DNA from: Acanthaster planci
Taxonomy: Eukaryota > Echinodermata > Asteroidea > Valvatida > Acanthasteridae
Direction of reading: 5' to 3'
Assembly (NCBI RefSeq): GCF_001949145.1
Contig: NW_019091369.1
Span: 750,856 to 814,855 of the forward strand
DNA: 64,000 nucleotides
Every line of letters begins with the position of its first letter. Within the stretch, counting starts at the first letter, position 1. Shown here in pieces: positions 10,483 through 23,700 of the stretch. The position numbers and the translations under genes are program-made. A model generated the notes under the pieces. That model had not been told where the DNA came from. It made no database searches and saw nothing but the letters and a program-made list of their open reading frames with translations.

Positions 10483-13400
10483 TATCCCTTTCACTTTTCA
10501 TCTTGAATTTTTGTTTTCACTGTTTTGCACACATCTTGAAGGTTCCCTACATTAATTTTTCTGTCATTTATTCCAAAGTTTGTCGATCGATGCTAACTCT
10601 TAGGAACAAAGTTACATTTATGTCTGTACAAAGTTATGAACATGTTGCACTGTTTTCAGACAAAAAGCAGGGTTTGAAATCTCACACTCCACCATCCATG
10701 GGTATATAGATGCCACATACACATGTACATGCTGTGGTGTATATTATTGAAAAGCTGTGCAAATTGGGGGAATTTGAAATTGATTGCTTGTTGCAATTGT
10801 GCATGTAGATTGAGAGCACCGAGCTTGAGGTCTCTAGTTCAAGTCTAATGTATCAAGGCTATTTTCACGGGGATTTTTTCCTTGTTAGAGTTATTTTTTT
10901 ATGAATCATACAATTTTGGCTTTTAGAAATTGCTTTATTGATTAATATGAAATAATTGACAAACAAAAACTGGATGTATCGGTGATCATTTTGTGATTTT
11001 ATTTTTCACTTTGGTTTCCTTGCCATGAACAAAATGTTAACATCTACAATATCGGATGTAATCGACTCTAATTCAAGTTAAAGTACATAAAAGGTTTTGG
11101 TGCCATTGCAAAATAGGTTTTCCGTTCGAAAGTACATTTTTTAACAAATGATGATAAACCCGTCATTTATTATTAAAGTCCCTCGTTTATACTCTATAGA
11201 GAAATGCACTGGTAAACCATTGTCGTGTATAAAGTACGGTAACAAACATTTCACGTTCTCTAGTCGGATTGCACACGTCAAAACAGACTTTTCTTATTTT
11301 CCACCCAAAATAAAATAAATATTTTTCATAAACTGTTACTAAATATTCACTGTTGTCTTCAAAGTACACTTCCAGATCGAATGTTTTTTCTGGTTTTATG
11401 AAAAGTGAGAAAGCAGTCCAGAAATGTACATTAGTTAAGAAGAGATTGTCAATGAAAATCAGATTTTATCCTCATGTTGATTTTCATTGATACAGACTCG
11501 TCCTGGATGTCAAATGTACACCCACAACGATCCCAAGTCGACTAATGATTGCCGACATCCATATTTCGATTTTGGATGAACTTGCTGTTTGATGTTCGGT
11601 GCAATTTAAAGCTAAACAAATGGCTAGTGATAATATGCCTTATATGTCACCAAATTTCTTCAAAGAAATTAAGAATGAGAGGTATTTTCCAAATTCTTTC
11701 CTCAAAAATCTGTGTTCTTGTGTTGGAGCAAATGCGAATGCCATTATACCATGGATTGATTACATCCTTTCAAAATGAACGAGTCTTGACTTTGTAGTTA
11801 CTCCCACAGGACGAGTGTCAATCAAACTTGCATTTTGGATTTCATAAATCTCTTACACCCGGTCATTATGTGTGATTCCTCAGAGTACCGTAATAATTAC
11901 TAGCGTCAGGCTTGTGTCTTAAGCGAGGAATATTAATCAGCACTCCAGGCTTACCGTCGTGCTCAGGAATGCAAAATTTTAGCGAGAGTGCGGGGAGAGG
12001 GGGACAGGCCCTGTGTGATAAAGATTGCGTCCCCCGCCTCGACACGTTTGATGAGCATTAGAGCTGAAACATAGCAGGCATGATATTGCATATTTTTTGC
12101 TGCGTTCCTACAACGTAGGTTACCCCGAGTATCCTTTGGGAAGGAATGTTTGTACGCTGATTGACGTCAGCTTGACCGCGTACTGTATTTCACCCACTTG
12201 AAGCATGAGAGAAATCCCCCGTGCCCAATCGTGACTCCAGTGCTGTATGTTGATGTGCGCATTTCCTTCTAAATAAAGCGTACTTGATTTTTCTCCGCAC
12301 GCCAGAACAAATAATATGTATTCGAGGCTTCTCAAGTGGACAATTTCAACGTCAGTAATGTCCCAGGACACGGAGAGCCGGTATTGCTAACGCGACTATA
12401 CTTCATCAGCATCTCACCAAAATTTCATGACCGTTTTTCCTCAGCCTGTTATTCCTTCAACAGCCTTTTTGCTATTGCCCCAGAGAGCAGTATACCCCGC
12501 TCACTTAACTGCCATGCCCCACGCGGACAGTTGGAGGTTGTTGTCACGGACGTGTATAAAAAAATCCGGACTCGCAATGCCCTTAATCATCTTATAGAGA
12601 TCATTGAATCCACTAGCGGTTGGCTTCTTTTCATACAAAGGCGTTGCAAGTCCAGGTTTTTTTTATATACGCCGTGGTTGTTGCAAGCAGGTTAAGGGAA
12701 CTCAACCCACCCACTGCCACGTGATATCAACAGATTCGTTAAAGCTTAGCCAATGGTTGCCAACGTTTTTAGCCGTGTCACAGAGATTGATCGCAACTCA
12801 GTGGGTTTTTTTGCTCTTCTGAAAGAGCAACGATTTGACCCAACCTTAACATCGCACCCTTTCGCTCAGAGAAATAAAGATGTAACATTTAAAAAGCCCA
12901 TGTACTGTTCTTTTAATGCAGTTCTTGTAAATGCCCGTTGTGTCCCATTCAAACTGATGTTCAATTATTGTGCCATTTTAGAACATTTAAGTACATTTTT
13001 ATTGGCAATGCACACGTGATTTTGCATATTTATGCGCGAAACTGTGATGTCATCAGTGGGATACATGGTGTCGCTAAAAATTTGCCAGAATTTTGGACAC
13101 TTTGCTGAAAGTCGTAAATTATGTTTACTTTGATAATTCGTTGTTTGTTTTCATGAAAGTAGGTCAGTGATCGAAGTGTTTACATGATATTTTCAATGAG
13201 TAGAATTTGGGTTCACAATGTAAACATAACCCCCACCCCGAACAGTGTCTCCCTGTAATGACATCACATTTAAACTGTTTCAAAAAAGTAACCAGAAGAG
13301 AGATGTCGGGTAATTTTCTGAAATTTTTGAGGAGTAGAAAGTATTACAAAACACGTTCCAAATTAAACTTCACATCATGGACCCTTGAAGCCTTTGATAA

Positions 13401-14303
13401 AAACGGACATAATATTGTCCGTTCGCCATTGAGCTCGTGATGGTGTCTTTTATTTCCAGTTTCTCGAATGGATGCAATTTGGCATCAAGGCAGCATGACT
13501 ACATGTCAGTCATCATCAGCATTGCTCATAATGAGTACAAGATACACCAGGTTTAAATCAGCAGGATAAATAATGTGAAAACAAATCATCCACTGTGTGT
13601 GTTCCCAGATCTGTGTGGAAAAATCACACGTCTTCTGCTGTGGTGTGAGATACCAAGTGCACGGCAACCTGACTGATTCTGAAGCATGCGCCCTGCAGCC
13701 GTGGGTATTTTCAAGTCCATTTTGAATGGATAAAGAACGAGTGCTTGACACGTGCCGGCACATGAAAACATTTTAAATATATGAAAAAGGAATGGGACAT
13801 AATAGACACTTGTCCGAGTCTTTCGACAACTAGTACAACCTTTCCAACGCCTTTGTCCAAATACCCAACTTCTCACCATAAAAGAAAGTCGCAGCACCCG
13901 ATATCTAAATTCCATCTTGGCTGGTGAAAAAGGTGCGAATACCATACTATATAGGCAGGAAACTTCATGTAAAATATACGTCAAAGCAGGAGACTACTTG
14001 CCGCCGTTCAATAAAGCATAATAGAAGATAACGTTACTCCCTTTGTGTCGGCTTGATTTAAGCCTAATTAAGGCATCATGGGATATTAAGTTGGTCGAAC
14101 TGATTTGAAATTCTGTGTTTACGTTTTGGCGTATCTGTCTGCTTAGGAGGTGATCCTTACTTTCCTCGAGGTAGGCTCACTATTTTTAAATATACATCAC
14201 GAATAGTGTAAAAGATCAAAAGGTACACATAATTTCCTGTGGCTTTGGACTTTCGACTGCCGATATATACAAATAGTGTAAAAAAGCGGCAAAAAAGTTT
14301 CTC
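10483..14303. other. Intergenic, no gene recognised
   Basis: Short open frames only, none with a domain. A GC-richer stretch near 11.95-12.05 kb and an intact-looking but featureless 12.1-12.7 kb segment might be regulatory. Bases 12915-12965 resemble 29827-29877 (shared tgcagttcttgtaaa), a weak dispersed repeat. Confidence 0.5.
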
Positions 14304-14320
14304 CGTCCCTGGGTGGGCTC

Positions 14321-14371
<51 letters not shown>

Positions 14372-14377
14372 AGAGAC
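14304..14377 (-). tRNA. tRNA-Asn: tRNA-Asn (anticodon GTT)
   Basis: Read on the minus strand, 74 bases fold as a cloverleaf: acceptor GTCTCTG pairs with CAGGGAC plus discriminator G; A box TGGCGCAATCGG; anticodon loop CTGTTAA with GTT at 14343-14341; B box GGTTCGAGCCC. There is no intron. T-runs follow downstream (+ strand A-runs at 14291-14296 and 14281-14285), as expected for Pol III termination. A 70-codon open frame across it (14197-14409) is an artefact of the tRNA sequence. Confidence 0.96.
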
Positions 14378-16482
14378 CGAGGACAGGTACCTTTAGCCGT
14401 GGGCACCACTTTAACCTATTTGGGACAACACATATGTCACTATTGTCCTGACATTATTCCGAGTGCTAAGCTAAGCTATTTAACTTTTAAAATTTTGAAC
14501 AGGGTTGGTATAGTAACGTGCACCGCACTATACTAAACTATTTGAAAGCATAAATGAAACTCGCTATTACCCTTTATAAGCGATTCTGAAGGCAATAGCT
14601 AGTTTGAACACATACATGTCTTCGTTTGACTAACTGTAACTGGCTATCTCAGGTAATTCAAATTGTTCGTTCAAACTAGACCAACTATGAGTGTACTTTC
14701 GCACATAACTAAGTGCAGACTTAATAAAGAACAAATAACTGACTTAAGCAAGAAGCGTTGCTCCGAGATATATGTAATCGCCATTATCCATTCGATGAGT
14801 GAGCAAAATGATTACAGGACGCGCGTTATGCTACCTTCTCATGATAAAACTAGTTTCCTTTCTCCGTCAATTACATTTTTAAACTGCAGGTGAAAATATT
14901 GCCAGGGTAACAGGTTAAATGCAACAGAAAACCTCACTTTAAGCTGTTTGTATATTCACTAGTCTTTTTGCGACTCGATTTTACCACTAATTTTGCGTGG
15001 GCTACATGACGGATATTCTAAGATTGCCTTTGTAACTAAACCTTAATTTTCTGTGATAAAAGCCATATTTGTAAATTGTCTTTTCCATCAAAATGTTGGA
15101 AAGGTTTTGATCGAACGTGTTTTACATTTGACTTGGTAAATGAGTAAATATTACTCAGAATATCGTGAAGAATCAGTAGGCCTATACATCAAATATATAA
15201 TCTACAAGTTCAATTCATTTTGACATGAAATTGCGAAGTGGCTTACTGTTTACGGCAGGGAAGTTTTCAAATTATTCAAGGATTTCGTAACACAATAAAA
15301 GTATGTTGCATCCTCATCTTAGTAACTGTTATGTTTTCCATACTGAAACAACGATTTTCCTGCACCTATGATTAAAAAGTGCATAACCATTTGATAAATT
15401 GTATACGGAAAGACTTAATGACGGCTAAAAACTTGGGAACTCAACTTTACTCGTGCCATGTGTGACTTTTCACCACTGGCTTTGAAGTGGAAAGACAGCT
15501 TGAGTCTTGAATAAACAAGAGGTCACAATTTCAACCCAGGCTCATACCATAAATACTTCGTAAAAGTGAAATTTTCAGGCACAGACAACTACGTGTGCTT
15601 CCTTTTTCATTTCCAAGTTGCGTCATTTATAGCACTGGATAAAAGTCGAGGCTTTTTATCAGGTGAAATAAAGATAACATTGATATCGCCTAATGCGTTA
15701 ATCAAACTAAGATTATGAGCGTTAATGACAGACTCGTGTGGCAGGACGTAGGCCTACGTGCATTAGTCGCGAAGTGGGAAGTTATCACTCGGTTATTTGG
15801 CTGATTAAAATAAGCACACATGCACAAAATGTCGACAAACCCTCCCCCGTGGTTCCAATCCCTTTCTTCTGTATGCTGTGGTTCCACCCACCCCTGCCCC
15901 AGTGGCAATATCCAAATTACTTGGCTACGGTTTGAAACATTTATTGACGAGTCTACGGTAGAGGCTGCAGTCCTTCCCAATAGAGTCACGTGTATGTGTA
16001 AGCCGCAGCCAAGCAAATCGGACATGGCCGAGCCATTAAACCTGAAACACCGTGTAGCCAGGGATCACGCCCCAATAACACAATGCAACCTGGGAAGTGG
16101 TGAACAGGGATCACTCAGAGAGAATACGGCTTTTGAACATAAATCGTGAAAAAAATTATATAGGGAAACTGACTAGGTTTTTAATACATGTACTTAGGCA
16201 ACGTGATAAGACAAATATTTTGAAAATCCCCGCAAATCATCCACAAGAAGGCACAAGGTCTTCAATGTGTCATCCGAGATCGAATCAATTTGAGCTACAT
16301 TTCACACACAATATATCGTTTCTTTGATGTTAAAGTTAGTCATATGTATACTTTTCTGGGCTTTGGATGTGAGTGATGGAACTTTTTTTCACGATAACAG
16401 CTGCCTATTCCTCTGCGTACAAACACGAAATTGCACCATGAAGTCTTAGAGGGTCTTTTTTGTAAACCTTTGATAGGCAATT
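14378..16482. other. Intergenic, probably including the GPCR 3' UTR
   Basis: No coding region recognised. A minus-strand AATAAA (TTTATT at 15940-15945) lies about 540 bases after the GPCR stop and is a candidate poly(A) signal. Confidence 0.45.
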
Positions 16483-17723
16483 TCACTTAAGAGTTTCATT
16501 TTTTACATTGATTACAGACACCCTGTTCTGACGAGGCATCTTTGTAGATAGGCAGCACCTACAGGCACCGCGTGGGCTGAAGAACCCGCAGAAGAACCGT
16601 TTGAAGCCACTCCTGAAATTACGGTTCAGCATGCCGTAGATGAGCGGGTTTATGGCGCTGCTGGCGAACATCATGTACACGGAGAAGATGTTGAGGGCCG
16701 GAGATACATCCCCGTCCCAAGCCGTCTCCAAGAAGTTGATGAAAGTTATGGGCAACCAGCACAGTATGAATGAAGTCAGGACAGTGCATACCATGACGGT
16801 GACCCGCACGTCATCCTTAGGGGGTCGGAAGTTGCCCCCTGCAGTTGCTTTGCCAGTAGGGGCGGTTTTGACCGTCTTCTCGGTCTCTTTTTTGGTGCTG
16901 CCCTTCTGCCACTTCAGCATACTACCGTCCCCTTGCTCGGGTGCAGACGAGGTTCGGCAGACCCTGGGGTGGGCACTTTTGGATCGTGAAGGGGTGGCTT
17001 CGTGCGCTTTAGATTGGTCAGAATGGTCTGTTTGGTAAGACACTGGCACGGCAATAGTGAGATTCTTGTCTGCAGTCTGAGCCTCGCAGTCTGGGGCATT
17101 GTTTAATACCTGTAGGAACCTGTTGTCGTCTTTGATCTGTGCTTCTGCGAGGGACCACGACCGCCCTCTGTTGGCACTGTGGACTCCCGGTGACAGGTGA
17201 TGGCCCAGCGTGATGGGTTCTGGTGATGCGGGCGATACAACCTGATCCTTGTCACCCACATCACTCAGAATCGCCGCTGGCATCTGTTGGGTCGACGGGC
17301 CAGGAGGGTTACTGCCGACCGCTCCACTGACCACTGAGACCGCACTGACACTGTCGGCTTGCGGTGGTCCCGTGCTCTGCAGGCTTTCCCGCCTCGCGGC
17401 TGCCGATAAATGCCGCTCGACCGCGGCGTTCAAGTGCCGCCCAAAGCTACTATTGCTGAAGTTCCGTGACACCGACCCGTCCTTCCTTCGTGTGCTGTGA
17501 CTCCGCATCCTTTTGAATTTTTTCCTCACCAGTCGGAAAATGGCGGCGTAGGCAATGAACATGACGACAAAGGGAAGGAATATGCCCAGTGTGAAGACAA
17601 AGACCGTGTAGGTGATCTCTGTGGACCATTTCAATGTGCAGATGGCTCTCTCTGCAATGAACTCGTATCGTGACCAACCAACGACTGGAGGGAAGGAGAG
17701 AAGCGCTGACAGAAACCACAGGC
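16483..17723 (-). CDS. GPCR exon 2: TM4 to C-terminus
   Basis: The acceptor has a long pyrimidine tract (tcttcccttttccctgcag), start in phase 1; stop TGA at 16485-16483. It encodes the rest of TM4, ECL2, TM5, an intracellular loop of about 238 residues rich in Ser, Pro and charged residues, TM6, TM7 and the tail. The open frame upstream of 17723 is intron. Confidence 0.92.
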
Positions 17724-20700
17724 CTGCAGGGAAAAGGGAAGAAAAGAGAAATAAAAGAGAAAGGGGACTCACTTCAAAATACAACACAAATAAATACATT
17801 TCTGGATCTTGTTTTTTTTTTAATCACTGCATGCACTCAGCTTCGGTGTTTTTATGAACGCACAATCTCGTAATATTCCATTGCGTGAAAATGTCAATAA
17901 TGTTTGTACAGACAATCCTATCCCTAACTCTGAATAAATATCGGCTGTTTTATCATGTCAGTATAAAACAGCATCTCTTTCTGTAATCTGTTTTCTGATT
18001 CGAAGTAGGATCTGTTGATCAGTTCACTCCCTTACCGGGGAATAAAGGGCTTTGCTGCGTACGAATCCGTGTGTTAGCGCAATTAGGCATGTCTAAAGGA
18101 AGGGTATTTTCAATAGGTTTTGTTTACAAGTTGGCCACTTTGGATTGTAGTTGCCAAATCCACTTTCATTGAACACTGTGAAAATGAGACGAAGCATGTC
18201 TTTTTTGCCATAATTACAGATTTAAACTCACTTTGAAAAACATTTTGTTTCGGCCTGGACAAAAGGTGACACGACTTTTTAAACACACTAGATGGAAATA
18301 TCTATTGAAGCACAGGAATGGGTAAATTGTCCCTTTGTCTTTGTTCTATACACGAATTAAGTTTTTTGGAAGCTTTTTAGCGATCGCTTCGGTTTCGATA
18401 CAAGATGATCGACAGGATAATAAATCGTACTGTTTTTCTAAACCGATTAATGGTGTTGTTTATGTTCATATTATTATTATAAAATGTTAATTCATTAAAC
18501 TTTTGCGGCCTGATGAAGACCGTGATGTAGTTTAAGTTACAATCATTAAATTAAAAACGCATTCAGTAAAAGATTTATATCAAAGTATCATGACCATAAC
18601 AGTAAAGACTGTGAAAACATAGCTCAGAAGCATACGTGCTGATAAAGACATTAAACACGACCACTCCTTTTATATTACTTATGTCATATTATAATTATTA
18701 TATCATATATTGTATATATCCTTGTATGAGTTGCCACAGCGTAGCCAATTAAGCAGTCTAGCCACGAGTGTCAAAATGCAACGGGCTCTAGAATTTTTTT
18801 TAAATGTGACTAAGAGCAAAATTGAGACGGGTGAAAGAGATCACAGAATGCAGAACCGGAATGGCGAAGGTAAATGGTGAAAAGCACAAAATAAATACAA
18901 AAATCGTTCCGAAGTCGACTATTTTCTTACTTGTGTTTTCAGTAAAGGCCTAGAACCTATTTTTGTAATCTAATCTACACGGGAAGAAAATTCCATTTTG
19001 CAATAGGAAGACGAAGTCCAAACTACGGGCCTGATGGATCAGACGAGAGACAACGAGGCGGGGGCAATTTTATAACCGGTTTTGTCGCCTCAGACGAACA
19101 AGATTGAACTGTATAGATCTTAATTCAAAAATGTACCGCGCGTGTACCGGACAACAAAAGCTTGCCATGCCGACAAGGTTTAGGCCTACGGGAGTCTGTG
19201 AAATCATAATGCCACAGCAACACGGCTCTGTTCAAATGACACGATTTCACAGGGGTAACGCGTGGACCTGGATTATTCACGACTTGTCTTGAATATTTTT
19301 GCGACGTCATGAATTTATGAACGACTTAGTTGCGAAAATTTTCGGGACGTAGTGAATGTCACAACGTCGTATGTTTCACTCTTTCGTGACTAAATTCACT
19401 ACTTCGCAAAAATATTCACGACTAGTCGTGACTAAATTCACGACATCACAAAAATATTCACGACAGGTCGCACATACTAATGTATGTCCCCCAAGGCCAC
19501 CATAGTAACCGGATGATTCAACAGACTGACTAGACGACATAGTCTGTGAATTTGAGGAACAGCCTCATCGAGAGGACAGGTGAACTGAGGTTATTGGGCT
19601 CCCCCAATACCCGGATCTCGTTTCCGTCTCACGTTCGCCTCTGAAATCAATACCCTCTTTTAGGCTTGCTGCGTTCAAATTAAATCGAAATGCTTGTTTC
19701 GCTGGCATGTACCGACAGTTCCACGTCTTGTTGGTAGTATTTGACTTATAGTGACTTCAAAGTCCGAAGATGAAAAAAAGGGCGAAGTCAGAAACGGAGA
19801 ATAACCCCATTATTGTTGGAAGCAAAAAAAAAAAACTCTTCAAACCTTGTCAGCGAGTTGCTGCTCAGGGTCGTGGCTGGGGGTGGGGCGTGTGAAGGGT
19901 GCACGCCCCCTATGAAAAATCATCCTAACTGTTTTGATGTTGTGTCTTCTTCCATGGAGACAACTGGTCACCAAAACACGAACTGCACAGTCTAAAGTCG
20001 AGCAAACGAGCTTATCTTCAACCAATGTACAGCAACGATTGTAGCTTGAGGGATTTCAATGGCTTACTTATGTCATTTATCGGGGACAAGATCTATGCCT
20101 TTACATCCATTTGTTATATTGGAGAAAGTTGATTTCTACGTAGGGAGAACACTTTTCACAGAATACTGATGAATTTAAAATACATAGGCCGAATGGTCTA
20201 GTATTTGCATTGTGTGGATGATTGTGTGGTGATTTTTAAACTTTTTAGGGGGAGGGGTTTACAAACACATGATTTTGATGTGCTGAAGAAATTCAAATTA
20301 AGTAATTTTAAGATTTCGGGTCTTTTTTAAGATTCTTCTATACGATACATTTTCCCATGTGTAAGAATGTAACTGCAAACCAGTCATTTTCTGTTTTGTT
20401 TAAGAATGAATTGTGTCCAACAGTGATGCCAGTAGGGGTCATTGTCCTATGATACACTGCGGGTGGGTAAACGTGTGGCTCATTTAAGGACCATCAGAAT
20501 TGGGACGTGAACAGAATACGGGCGGCTCAGAAAAGATACGCGGTCACAAAAACCACTCTGTGTGGTCATTGCGAGAATTCTAACAGACTTATTAAAATAA
20601 AAATATTGAAGGGTCTCCAATAACCACACAAAGCGAGGGTTTTTTCCCGACGACAGCGTACGTGCGCCATTTTATTAAATTTAGTGTATACCGCTAAGTG

Positions 20701-23700
20701 CTTCTGAATCCTTCGCCGGTGCTTACAGAAGAGGAACAAGCACCTCCACCCCGCTGCGTCTGTGATCCATTTTATACTGTTTAAAGCAAATAAAAGTGTT
20801 TTGAGGTGGCTTTAAATAAGTATGTTTAACATACCAGCCGGATGCCTCGTCACACGACAATAGACCGAGTTCTTCAACAGTAATCAATTCAGCATTTGTT
20901 TATATATTTAAAATGAACTTTGGAAGCAACAGCTGATGATTTCGTCGGGACTCGGGGCAGGTGTGTTGCTGACAAATCTTGCAGCTTTCAGTCGTTTTTT
21001 TATCCTCTGTAATTAAAAGCCATTCCCGTCACGAACTCTGGGCCAATCAGAAAACTCAAACTGTTTTTGATACTTATGAATAATTGGTAACTGTGAATTC
21101 AACTCAAGCGTTAGGAAGCCATTTACCCCACTGAACATTCATAGCCGAGCATGATGTAGTCATTACACTAAATATGAAATTCCACTCACATCTGAAGAAC
21201 ATTTGATTGGCCACAGGGTTAATTAATGTGCACGGGCTACATTCCTAAACCCAGGACAGAACTCAAAAACCCATGGAGAGTTAATACGTTCCCGTAGTGA
21301 CTGTGTTCGGAATTTTTTAGGTTTTTTTTACAGACAACATTTGGGATAAAATACGGCAGCGTTAACGTCATCGTGTTTGCATATTATGAGAAAGAAAGTC
21401 AAAATTAATGTTCCCATGTCGAGGCTGGCCAAATAAGACAACAAATCTTATTTGGTTGACATCACAATTAATATGTAAACTCAGGACTGTTTATGGCTGG
21501 CTTTCAAAGCAATCAGCGATCACATCAGAATATTTTCAGCAGTGGCGTATTCAGCTTTTGGTGTAGGGGGAATTCAAAAGTGAATGTGGCTTTGGGCTCT
21601 TTCAACATAAGTTTGGGGAGAAAAAAACCAGAAGCCTTACTCGCCATCCCGACATCCTTGCTTTTATTTGCTGATGTTGTTTTCTGAGGATTTTGGTGTT
21701 AATGTTTGATAAATAAATGTACCAGCTACTTAATTTCCTACTCACCTTTGAATTATATTCTTTGTTTAAAAAAACCCATAGGGGGCCAAGTTGCCCCCCC
21801 CCACGCCATTGATTTTCAGTGACGGAGCAACTGGGTGCATGTCATGGCGCCAAAGTGAAAATTATTTTGTGGTAGAGAAAAACGAAGCCCTGAACCTCGG
21901 TAAATAGGGGATAACCCTCCCTTGCCCAACCTCATGCATCCTCTTCAAGTCATGGTTTATTCATTTGGCGTCTCACATTTTGACACGAAATTTATTCCAG
22001 TGTGGGATGTACAGTTAGTTATCGCAGGGCTGCCGGTCGTATGTTTCTCATAGATATGATGAGGACTACTCGCTCCGAGACTTTGAAACGATTAAAAAGA
22101 CGACAAAATATTTCGACTAGACTAAAATTTGTATACACGTTTATGCTTTACCCATTTTATGTAAATAAACATCCTAGACGTCATTGGCCCGAGCCCGAAA
22201 AAGATAAACAAACTCTTTAGTTATACGTTAAACAGCATCAGGTATTTAGTTTTTGTGTAACCTCACAGCTGTCGTCAATTTTTCTGTCTTGTGTGAACTG
22301 GCATACAATGTATTCGTTTCGACAATGCGGACAGTACAAGCAAATAATTCCCTGCAATATTTTAGTTCATGCATTAAGGCCCTATTGCTAGCACCTTGAA
22401 AATCTTTGACCAAAGGCAACTGTGTCAACATTGTGATTAACATCACATCGCCGTGATAACGTCACGTCAGAAAGGAGTCTTGTTTCGATGATGCATCATC
22501 ACGAAAATCTATGACCAGAGGTAACTGTGCTAACACATGCAAGATTGGAATCACATGGCCGTAACAACGCCGAGAAAACACTGTTATCATACCTTAACTT
22601 TTTTTCTCTGGGAGCACGGTTCTTAATGCCTCAGGCGGGCCGGCAGGGCTTATCGTCATGCCGAAGATGCAGTGTGGGGGCATTTGTGTTAAAGAATAAT
22701 GGTGTGGATGTTTGTTTTTCGAAGACTACACGGCCGACTCCTGCTAAACCACTTGGGTTTCATGCGTTGTATTTCATCGGCTACTTTCAACTTAACTTCT
22801 GATGCAATCAACCTCCGTAATTTTCTTGCGAGACTCCTTGACCTCTAACTTAACATCCTGGTTTTGTACCGTCATACCTTCAACGAACACTGATAAAGTC
22901 ATCACTTTAAGCAACTGAGATTTGCCGTATAGGAGCAATAAATTTGGAACACGAGACAGAAACGCAGCATCCTACCCAAAATAGGTTGTAACGGAGGATT
23001 AAGTTTCTTTGGTACTTGACAAAGGAAAAGCAGAAGTAGAATGGCACGCCACACGATTTGTGATTTTAACTTCTTCTGATAATTACGTAGCTTGTAGTTG
23101 ATGTCAACACATTTTCATAAGTTGCTTGCCAAGTTGAAGCTGGCCATTTTTAGTGCCTCGGCGCGACCTAACTCAGCAAAATTAATTTTTGTAAAATTCA
23201 TTTATGGACAAGCTTGCATCCGGGATTAAATAATGATGTTCGCTTGAATTGTTGTAGGGACGTTGCATGAAATACTTCCATTAGGCCTACCTTCATTTGA
23301 TTTGTTCCGACCAACAAAGAAGCCCACCAATTTTCACAATTAGATCAAAGACCAAACAGAGCATAATATGCAGATGAAATATGATTAAATCAATAATCAA
23401 ATATCAATAATATTTGCCCACCTAACTTAGGCAGAATTTTACTTTGATTGAATGTGAAGTATTGGAATTGATCCTAGCCGGCGTGCGGGGATCATAGTCC
23501 CCTCCCATACGGTTCGGACTTACACTCGAGCACGTACGCCTGATTACTTAGCGCCAATTAGCTGAACACTCCATTATGTACGGGAAGTAATCGATTGAGT
23601 CTAATTACTGTGTGAGTGGGTGTGGTTTACGTTGCATCGACGTCACTCTTACGAAAAGGATATTCTCGGTAAAGGAGACCCATGTGGTAATGGCCCGATG

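Noticed and set aside
10801-10850. tRNA-like word tagttcaagtct
   Set aside because: Does not fit a B box well and no cloverleaf forms.
14197-14409. 70-codon minus-strand open frame across the tRNA
   Set aside because: It is the translation of the tRNA-Asn gene, a common false protein prediction.
16640-17500. Plus-strand open frames opposite the GPCR exon
   Set aside because: Antisense shadows of GC-rich coding sequence.
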